Part shown: positions 1 to 9,433 of the stretch, piece after piece
Position numbering within the stretch: position 1 is the first letter of the stretch
Layout: each line of letters starts with the position of its first letter
Assembly (NCBI RefSeq): GCF_035998295.1
Contig: NZ_DASYHS010000284.1
Location: forward strand, 1-29,002
Reading direction: 5' to 3'
From: DASYHS01 sp035998295
GTDB taxonomy: Bacteria > Pseudomonadota > Alphaproteobacteria > Azospirillales > Azospirillaceae
Length of the DNA: 29,002 bases
Position numbers and translations under genes: made by a program
Notes under the pieces: generated by a model
Told to the model about the DNA's origin: nothing
Databases searched by the model: none
What the model saw: only the letters and a program-made list of their open reading frames with translations

Positions 1-2234
1 TCAGCCCTCGCGTTCCAGCACCACCACGCCCAGCGGCGGCAGGGTCGTGTCGAGCGAATGCGGGCGGCCGTGGCAGGTGGCGTCGTTCGCGACCAGCGCT
101 CCGCCGTTGCCGACATTGCCGCCCCCGTAGATGCCCGCGTCGGAGTTGAAGCGCTCCTTCCAGACGCCGGGCAAGGGCACGCCGACCCGGTAGCCCTGGC
201 GCGGCACCGGCGTGAAGTTGCACACGACCAGCACCGGCCGCTCGCGGTCGCTCCCGTAGCGCAGATAGGCGAGCACGCTGTTGTCGCTGTCGTTCGCCTC
301 CACCCATTCGAACCCCTGGGGATCGCAGTCGAACTCGTACAGGGCCGGCGTGGCGCGGTAGAGCATGTTGAGGTCGCGCACCATCCGGCGCACCCCGTCG
401 TGGAACGGATCGTCGAGCAGGTGCCAGTCCAGGCCCGTGTCGTGGTTCCATTCCCGCTCCTGGCCGAACTCGCAGCCCATGAACAGCAGCTTCTTGCCGG
501 GATGGGTCCACATGAAGGTGTAGTAGGCCCGCAGATTGGCGAATTTCTGCCAGCGGTCGCCCGGCATCTTGTTGAGGATGGAACCCTTGCCGTGCACCAC
601 CTCGTCGTGGCTGAGCGGCAGGATGAAGTTCTCCGAGAAGGCGTAGAGCAGCCCGAAGGTCAGGTCGTGGTGGTGCCAGCGGCGGTGGATCGGCTCCTTG
701 GACATGTAGCGCAGCGAGTCGTGCATCCAGCCCATGTTCCATTTGAAGCCGAAGCCGAGCCCGCCGAGATATATCGGCCGCGACACGCCGGGCCAGGCCG
801 TCGATTCCTCGGCCACCGTCATCGCCCCGGACTGGCTGCCGTAGGCGAGCTCGTTCATCCGCTTCAGGAAGGCGATCGCCTCCAGGTTCTCGTTGCCGCC
901 GTACTGGTTCGGGACCCACTCCCCGGCCTTGCGGCTGTAGTCGAGGTAGAGCATCGAGGCCACGGCGTCGACGCGCAGGCCGTCGAAATGGTAGCGCTGC
1001 AGCCAGAACAGGGCCGAGCCGAGCAGGAACGAGGTCACCTCGCGCCGGCCGAAATTGTAGATCAGGGTGTTCCAGTCCTGGTGGAAGCCCTGGCGCGGGT
1101 CGGCATGCTCGTAGAGATGGGTGCCGTCGAAGCCGCCGAGCCCGTGCGGGTCGGTCGGGAAATGGCCCGGGACCCAGTCGAGCAGCAGGCCGATGCCCTC
1201 GCGGTGGCAGCAATCGACGAAGTAGGCGAAGTCGTCGGGATTGCCGAACCGGCTGGTCGGCGCGTACAGCCCGATCGCCTGATAGCCCCAGGAGCCGTCG
1301 AACGGGTATTCCGTGATCGGCAGCAGCTCGATATGCGTGTAGCCCATGTCCCGGACATAGGGTACCAGCGTCTCGGCGAGTTCGCGGTAGCTCAGGTACT
1401 GGCGCCCGTCGTCGCCCTTGCGGCGCCAGGAACCGAGATGGCATTCGTAGATCGAGATCGGCAGCGAGCGCCAGTCGGCGCGTGCGCGCTGCTCCATCCA
1501 GCCGCCGTCCTGCCATTCGTAGCCGCCGGTCTTCCAGACCACCGAGGCGGTGCGCGGCGGATGCTCGGCGTAGAAGGCGTAGGGATCCGCCTTCAGCGGC
1601 AGCAGCGCGCCGCCCTGCGCCTTGATCTCGTATTTGTAGACGGCGCCCGCCGGCAGGCGCGGGACGAAGATCTCCCACACCCCGCACTCGTGGCGCTTGC
1701 GCATGGGCAGCCGCCGGCCGTCCCAGTTGCAGAATTCGCCGACCACCGAGACGCGCCGCGCGTTCGGCGCCCAGACCGCGAAGGCGGTGCCGGGCACCCC
1801 GTCGATCTCGGTGACGTGCGCGCCCAGGCGCTCGTAGCTGTGGAGATGCGTGCCTTCGGCGAGCAGGTGAACGTCGAGCTCGCCCAGATAGGCCGGAAAG
1901 GAGTAGGCGTCCTCGAACTCGACCGCGCCGCCGGCGTAATGGGCCCGCAGGCGGTAGGCGAAATGGCCGGTCCGGCCTTCCACGGGGCCCGCGAAGAAGC
2001 CGTCGGCATGGACGAGGGAGAGGTTGGCCACGACCTCGCCGTCGGACGCGTCGACCACCTCGACGGCGCGCGCGCCGGGCAGCATGGCGCGCACCACCGT
2101 CGCGCCGTCCCGGCCTCCGGCCCGGTTTTCGACGTGCATGCCCAGGATCGAGAAGGGGTCGCCGTGGTCGCCCCGCACGATCGCATCGATCGCGGCATCG
2201 AGCTGGGGCCCGTGTCGCAGGACGGTATCGGGGT

Positions 2235-2238
<4 letters not shown>
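1..2238 (-). CDS. glgB: 1,4-alpha-glucan branching enzyme GlgB
   Basis: GlgB cuts alpha-1,4-glucan chains and re-attaches them as alpha-1,6 branches, in the cytoplasm, during glycogen-like polymer synthesis. The 745-residue protein has the usual length. It shows an N-terminal CBM48-type module (FAVWAPNARRVSVVGEFCNWD, about 153-173), then a GH13 barrel. The nucleophile is Asp424 in DGLRVDAV, the acid is Glu477 in VAEEST, and a later SHDEVVHGKGS carries the third conserved acid. The start ATG overlaps the stop of the upstream trehalose synthase gene as ATGA, which implies translational coupling; GGAGGAGACCGG just before the ATG supplies a ribosome binding site. The stop lies at the first bases of the window, so the gene is complete. 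With TreS-maltokinase it belongs to the maltose-1-phosphate route to alpha-glucan; GlgE itself is not in view. Confidence 0.96.
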
Positions 2239-5576
<3,338 letters not shown>

Positions 5577-5681
5577 GGGCAGGAAATTCCCGTCGGGCAG
5601 AGGCCGGACCCGCTTCGGCCGGCGGGCTCACGTCCGTTAACACGTGAATGACGCATCCTGCACCCGGCCATCGCCGCAAAA

Positions 5682-5697
5682 GTGCCCGCGCGGGCAC
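5682..5697. repeat. 16-bp perfect palindrome upstream of treS
   Basis: GTGCCCGC followed directly by GCGGGCAC. It lies about 105 bp upstream of the treS start and about 90 bp downstream of the metallo-hydrolase stop, both on the minus strand. It could be an operator for the treS-glgB operon or part of a termination structure for the upstream gene; the sequence does not decide. The rest of 5577-5788 is GC-rich, with a short direct repeat of GATCGGGGGCAGGATCGGGG type, and I see no convincing promoter there. Confidence 0.35.
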
Positions 5698-5788
5698 CTG
5701 GGCGCAGGTCGGAGCAGGGATCGGGGGCAGGATCGGGGCGCGGGCCGGGCCCCTCCTCGCTCCCCCGACCCGCGGGTTTGCGCCGGCC

Positions 5789-6556
5789 TCAGTACCAGTC
5801 CCGCACGCGCACTTCGACGCCGGAATCCTGGCCGACGAGGCGCGCGAACTCCTCGATGTCGCTGCCGCGCGAATGGTACGGGTAGACGATGCCCGGGCGG
5901 AACGCGCGCACCGCGTCGGCCGCCTGCTCGACCGACATCGTATAGGGCAGGTTCATGGGCACGAAGGCGACGTCGATGTCGCGCTGCGCCCGCATCTCCG
6001 GGGTGTCCTCGGTATCGGCGGCGACGTAGACCCTGGTGTCTCCCAGCGTCAGGACGTAGCCGTTGTCGCGCCCCTTGGGATGGTACTGGAGCCGGTCCTC
6101 GGTGGTGTTGTAGGCCGGGACGGCCTCGATCGCGAGGTCGGCGACGGTGGTCTCGTCCCCGTTCGCCATCACCTCGGCGTTGTCGCGCAGCTCGGGCGGC
6201 AGCGCGTCATGGACGGTCTGCGTCACGACCAGCGCGGTGTCGTCCCCGGCCACCGCCGACAGCGTCTCGGCGTCGAGATGGTCCGGATGCTGGTGCGTGA
6301 TCAGGATCAGGTCCGGGGCCGGCAGGTCTCCGTAGCGTTCGGCGCCGCCGACGGGATCGACATAGACGGTCTTGCCGTCCCACGTCATCACGAAGCTCGC
6401 ATGTTCGATCGGCTGGACGACGAGGTCGCCCTGCTCCGTCGGGATCCGGTCGCCCTCGATGGACCCCCGGGCCGCCTCCTGGGCGTTCGCGGGGATCGCG
6501 GCCGATGCCATCGCCGCCATGGCCGCGGCGGCGGACAGGGTACGCAAGTGGTGCAT
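5789..6556 (-). CDS. Exported metallo-beta-lactamase-fold hydrolase
   Basis: A 255-residue protein of the MBL-fold family, close to the UlaG-like/general MBL hydrolase group. Residues 1-25 are a Sec signal peptide ending in a PANA-QEAA cleavage site, so it probably acts in the periplasm. The metal-binding motif HQHPDH is at 88-93, and Asp181 (VAADTED) and His228 (YPYHSRG) fit the remaining ligands. The substrate cannot be inferred. I chose the ATG at 6556 because AGGAGG lies seven bases upstream and the signal peptide begins there; an in-frame extension to 6688 would place about 44 non-signal residues in front. Upstream is a 13-bp tandem repeat rich in GATTC sites that may control it. Confidence 0.85.
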   Translation of the reverse strand: MHHLRTLSAAAAMAAMASAAIPANAQEAARGSIEGDRIPTEQGDLVVQPIEHASFVMTWDGKTVYVDPVGGAERYGDLPAPDLILITHQHPDHLDAETLSAVAGDDTALVVTQTVHDALPPELRDNAEVMANGDETTVADLAIEAVPAYNTTEDRLQYHPKGRDNGYVLTLGDTRVYVAADTEDTPEMRAQRDIDVAFVPMNLPYTMSVEQAADAVRAFRPGIVYPYHSRGSDIEEFARLVGQDSGVEVRVRDWY

Positions 6557-6575
6557 GTGCACGCCTCCTGAGAGT

Positions 6576-6618
6576 TTCGCCTGACGGATTCGCCTGACGG
6601 ATTCGCCTGACGGATTCG
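6576..6618. repeat. 13-bp tandem repeat carrying three GANTC sites
   Basis: Three exact copies of TTCGCCTGACGGA (6576-6588, 6589-6601, 6602-6614) plus a partial TTCG. Each junction creates GATTC, at 6587, 6600 and 6613. GANTC is the methylation target of CcrM in Alphaproteobacteria, and GcrA, also encoded in this window, acts at promoters with methylated GANTC. The array ends about 20 bases before the start codon of the MBL hydrolase, inside its leader or promoter. Confidence 0.8.
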
Positions 6619-6703
6619 AATGTCCCATCACCTCACGGCGGGCGGCCCGTTTCAACCCCGATGCACCCCGGGGCCTGTCGAAGGGCATGCGCGCCGATGG
6701 CCG

Positions 6704-7132
6704 CTAGCGGCCGGGCACCGGGCAGTTGGCTATGATCTGGTAGCAGAGCTGGATGTCCCGCCCCCGGTTGTAGTCGACCTGCCGGACGACGTCGTCCTCG
6801 ATCGTGAACGTCGCCTCGCAGGCGAAGCTCGCGGTCCGGTAGGAGACCTCGGGCCGGACGGCCCGGACACCCCGCGCGCGCAGTATCCCGACCTCCTCGT
6901 ACTCGACGTCCCTGGTCACGTTCGTCCGGTCGCGGCGATAGGCCAGGAGGCGCCGGTCACCCACCTCGACGGTCTTCTCGGGAACGCCGGCGCAGGCGTA
7001 GAGGTCGGCCTCGGGCAGGCCGACCAGCGCCGTCCGGGCCTGCTCGGCGAATTCGGCGCGCGGGCCGCCGCAGGCGGCGAGCGGGACCAGCACGGCCAGC
7101 GCGAGACTGCGGCGAACGGGGGATGCGGCCAT
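6704..7132 (-). CDS. Small lipoprotein of unknown function
   Basis: A 142-residue putative lipoprotein. The N-terminus MAASPVRRSLALAVLVPLAAC has a short basic stretch, a hydrophobic core and a lipobox (LAAC) whose Cys would be the lipid-modified residue 1 of the mature protein. The rest is soluble and contains three further Cys. I recognise no known domain. The start at 7132 is chosen because it gives a proper signal peptide and has GAGG six bases upstream. It follows the pectate-lyase-like gene by 56 bp on the same strand, so the two may be co-transcribed. A 14-bp palindrome (6699-6712) spans the stop codon. Confidence 0.75.
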   Translation of the reverse strand: MAASPVRRSLALAVLVPLAACGGPRAEFAEQARTALVGLPEADLYACAGVPEKTVEVGDRRLLAYRRDRTNVTRDVEYEEVGILRARGVRAVRPEVSYRTASFACEATFTIEDDVVRQVDYNRGRDIQLCYQIIANCPVPGR

Positions 7133-7188
7133 CGGAAACCTCGATCGATGATGCTGCCATGCCGGACAACAGCGGCCGGGCGGCGGCG

Positions 7189-8439
7189 TTACTGGACCTC
7201 GGCGGTATAGCGGGCGAGCCAGCGCTCGTTGTGCGCCGGGTCGGCGGGCGGCGACAGGGGCCGCCACGTCGGCAGGGGCCGGGGCCAGCCGCCGACGTCG
7301 CGGGGGTGGTCGATCGTGCGGCCCCCGCCCGAGCGGACCTGGGCGACGATCCGGCGGTCGATCGCGTCCCGGTCCTTCGGGCGGGCGCCGACGCGCGGCA
7401 GCAGCGTGTCGGGCAGCCGCTCGGCCGGCACCAGCACCAGCCCGTCGAACGGGACCGGCGGCTGCGCGGCCAGCGGCTCCTTCATCCTCTCGGGCTCGTC
7501 CGCCCCCAGCAGATCCGCCGCGTCCGTGCCGCGCGGGCCGCGATTGCCTTCGAGAAAGACGCGGCTGGCGGGATGGAAGCGGCGCTGGAAGTGGATCGCG
7601 TCCGCCTCCCGGTTCGACGGCCCGGGCAGGACGAGGTTGCCGACGACCGACGACATGAACGGCTCCGGCCCGCCGTAGAAATGGATCGCATTATGGGCGG
7701 CGTCGTAGATCAGGTTGTTGGCGATCAGGGTCGTCGTGCCCTGGCCGGCGGCGGGGTTGCGGCGGGTGTTGTGGGCGAACAGGTTGCCGATAACGGAAAC
7801 CCGCCGGCTGCCGTCCCCGACCAGCAGCCCGTACCCGTGCTCGCCCTTGGGATGGCCGGCGTCGTTCAGCATCTCCGAGACGATGCTGTTGCGGATGGTG
7901 ACGTCGTGGACCGGCGAGAACCAGGTGCTGATCCCCTCGTCGACGGCCCAGCTGACCGAGCAGTGGTCGATGACGACGTTGTGGACGGGGCGGCTGCCGT
8001 CGCGCTGGCCGAGGATCACGATGCCGTCGCGGTCGTCGAGCGGCGTGTCGCCCGGCTCGGAGCCGACGCGGATGCGCAGGTGCTGGACCACCACGTCGTG
8101 GGTCGAGATGCGCAGGCCCCCGCCGGCCAGCGTGATCCCCGGCGAGGGCGCCGTCTGCCCGGCGACGGTGACGTGCGGGTCGCGGACCCTGAGATCGCTC
8201 TTCAGGTCGATCCGGCCGCCGACCTCGAACACGATCAGCCGCGGCCCCCTCTCGAGCAGCGCGTCGCGCAACGATCCCGGCCCGCTGTCCGCGATCGTCG
8301 TCACCGGGATGACGCGACCGTCGAGCCCGCCGCGCGTCTGCGTGCCGAACCCCTCGAACCCCCATGCCGGAAACACCGCCAGCAGCAACGCGAGCGTTGC
8401 GACGAACGCCAGGACGCGGCGCTCCATTCCTCTCCGCAT
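7189..8439 (-). CDS. Exported pectate-lyase-like right-handed beta-helix protein
   Basis: A 416-residue protein with a signal peptide (MRRGMERRVLAFVATLALLL then AVFPAWG), followed by the N-terminal pattern of pectate-lyase-like proteins (FGTQTRGGLDGRVIPVTTIAD, SGPGSLRDAL, IVFEVGGRIDL). A series of beta-helix coils follows (VTVAGQTAPSPGITLAGGGL, VVQHLRIRVG, VVIDHCSVSWAVDEG, VTIRNSIVSE, VSVIGNLFAHN). The VDHCSxSW-type motif and the conserved GQTAPSPG segment are family hallmarks. The likely role is cleavage or binding of an acidic polysaccharide outside the cytoplasm; the true substrate is unknown. The start at 8439 has GGGGAG six bases upstream. A symmetric GGAAC-N16-CGTT motif sits just upstream. 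Confidence 0.85.
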   Translation of the reverse strand: MRRGMERRVLAFVATLALLLAVFPAWGFEGFGTQTRGGLDGRVIPVTTIADSGPGSLRDALLERGPRLIVFEVGGRIDLKSDLRVRDPHVTVAGQTAPSPGITLAGGGLRISTHDVVVQHLRIRVGSEPGDTPLDDRDGIVILGQRDGSRPVHNVVIDHCSVSWAVDEGISTWFSPVHDVTIRNSIVSEMLNDAGHPKGEHGYGLLVGDGSRRVSVIGNLFAHNTRRNPAAGQGTTTLIANNLIYDAAHNAIHFYGGPEPFMSSVVGNLVLPGPSNREADAIHFQRRFHPASRVFLEGNRGPRGTDAADLLGADEPERMKEPLAAQPPVPFDGLVLVPAERLPDTLLPRVGARPKDRDAIDRRIVAQVRSGGGRTIDHPRDVGGWPRPLPTWRPLSPPADPAHNERWLARYTAEVQ

Positions 8440-8462
8440 GGTCCACTCCCCTTGCCCATCGT

Positions 8463-8489
8463 GGAACGCCCGTCGGGTCGGGGCGTTCC
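8463..8489. promoter_or_regulatory. Symmetric EcfG-type promoter motif (divergent)
   Basis: On the plus strand GGAAC (8463-8467), 16 bases, then CGTT (8484-8487). On the minus strand GGAAC (8489-8485), 16 bases, then CGTT (8468-8465). The two share one 10-bp inverted repeat (8462-8471 with 8481-8490). GGAAC-N16/17-CGTT is the known consensus for the alphaproteobacterial general stress sigma factor EcfG. The site lies between divergent genes, about 65 bp before the plus-strand gene and 25 bp before the pectate-lyase-like gene. The same repeat could instead be a transcription factor operator. Confidence 0.6.
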
Positions 8490-8496
8490 AGGGAGC

Positions 8497-8525
8497 TTGA
8501 CTGAGTTCCTGTTTTGTTCCATACT
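8497..8525 (+). promoter_or_regulatory. Sigma70-like promoter for the terminase-like gene
   Basis: TTGACT (8497-8502), a 17-base spacer, then CATACT (8520-8525). This is close to the housekeeping consensus with ideal spacing, and is followed 29 bases later by the GTG start at 8555. It sits just downstream of the GGAAC-N16-CGTT motif, so the gene may have two promoters. Confidence 0.5.
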
Positions 8526-8554
8526 GCCCTTCCCCGACCGGAAGGAACAGGCCC

Positions 8555-9031
8555 GTGACGCTCGACCCCCGCCAGGAACTGTTCTGCCGTCTGGTCGCCA
8601 ACGGCGCCACCCCCGCCACCGCGGCACGCATGATCGGCTACGCCGACCCGGCCGCGGGCGAGGCGCTGCTGGCCGAGCCCGGCATGGGCGAGCGGGTGGC
8701 CACATTGTCCGCCGCCCGCGAGGTCGGCCACGCCGCCATGTTCGAGCGGCTGGAGGCTTGGCTGTCCCACTTGGTCGAACACTCCATCGCCACCGGCCAG
8801 ACCGGCCACGCGCTGCGCGCGATCGACCGGCTGATGCAGCTGCACGGCATGAACGGCAAGGGCAACGGCCGCCTGCCCGCGATCGAGCTGGCAAAGCCCA
8901 CCCCCGCCCCGATCCTCGACGACCTCGACCTGACGGCGATGCTGCCGTCCGTCGTCGCCGAACTCGCCGCCGAGCCGCCCCTGAACCGCCGCGAGCGCCG
9001 CGCCCTCAAGTCGATGACCCGCCGCAAGTAG
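8555..9031 (+). CDS. Terminase-small-subunit-like DNA-binding protein (orphan)
   Basis: A 158-residue protein. Residues 4-55 (RQELFCRLVANGATPATAAR, then MIGYADPAAGEALLAEPGMG) resemble the helix-turn-helix start of phage terminase small subunits and related proteins, where an 'A-x-x-A-G-Y' helix is followed by 'LL-x-x-P-x-V'. The middle is helical and the C-terminus is basic (RRERRALKSMTRRK). The GTG start at 8555 has AAGGA eight bases upstream. No terminase large subunit, portal or other phage gene is nearby, so packaging is unlikely; a domesticated DNA-binding role is an inference. A nested inverted-repeat element begins seven bases after the stop. Confidence 0.65.
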   Translation: MTLDPRQELFCRLVANGATPATAARMIGYADPAAGEALLAEPGMGERVATLSAAREVGHAAMFERLEAWLSHLVEHSIATGQTGHALRAIDRLMQLHGMNGKGNGRLPAIELAKPTPAPILDDLDLTAMLPSVVAELAAEPPLNRRERRALKSMTRRK

Positions 9032-9037
9032 AACATC

Positions 9038-9195
9038 CCCTCTCCCGTGCAACGGGAGAGGGAGGGGCCCGCACCGCAGGTGCGGGAGGGTGAGGGCTGC
9101 GCGCTCTCGCCCCAAAAGCCGTTTCCCGCCGCCCGACCCTCACCTTCCCACCGCTGACGCGGCGGGCCCTCCCTCTCCCGTTGCGCGGGAGAGGG
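9038..9195. repeat. Nested inverted-repeat element (MITE/REP-like), 158 bp
   Basis: Each end is a hairpin: CCCTCTCCCG-tgcaa-CGGGAGAGGG at 9038-9062 and CCCTCTCCCG-ttgcg-CGGGAGAGGG at 9171-9195. The two halves are also inverted copies of each other beyond the hairpins, continuing into AGGG(G)CCCGC and GTGAGGG segments, with a central unpaired stretch near 9097-9137. The whole can fold as one long arm with hairpin tips. Its position seven bases after a stop codon suggests it also ends transcription of the upstream gene. Intergenic elements of this look are repeated in many proteobacterial genomes; only a copy count in the full genome can confirm that here. Confidence 0.8.
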
Positions 9196-9238
9196 AATTT
9201 TCAATCATGCGTGCGGCCCTCCCACCAACCCTTCCCGA

Positions 9239-9289
9239 CCCCACCCCCACAAACCCCCACACCACCCCCACAAACCCCCACAAACCCCC
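9239..9289 (-). repeat. C-rich tandem repeat; G-quadruplex-prone minus strand
   Basis: On the plus strand six C-runs: one of four bases, then five of exactly five (9244, 9254, 9265, 9275, 9285). The unit is CCCCCACAAA, spaced 10 to 11 bases. The minus strand therefore has five G5 tracts with loops TTTGT or TGGTGT, a textbook intramolecular G-quadruplex pattern. It lies about 150 bp before alaS, with G-runs on the template strand for alaS. Bases 9290-9433 contain nothing else I recognise except the weak alaS leader. Confidence 0.75.
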
Positions 9290-9433
9290 ACGCCGCCGCC
9301 CCAGGGCGCCGCCGGCGCGCCCGGCCGGTGGACAGCCGTCCCCGCTCCGCGGTAAAAGCACCAGTCCAAAAGCGGCCCGGCAATCCCCAAATATCAGGGC
9401 CCTCAATCAGCGTCGCGGGAACCGATCATCGTC

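Noticed and set aside
9239..9289. CRISPR-like array in the C-rich repeat
   Set aside because: The unit is only 10-11 bases with no spacers; it is a simple tandem repeat.
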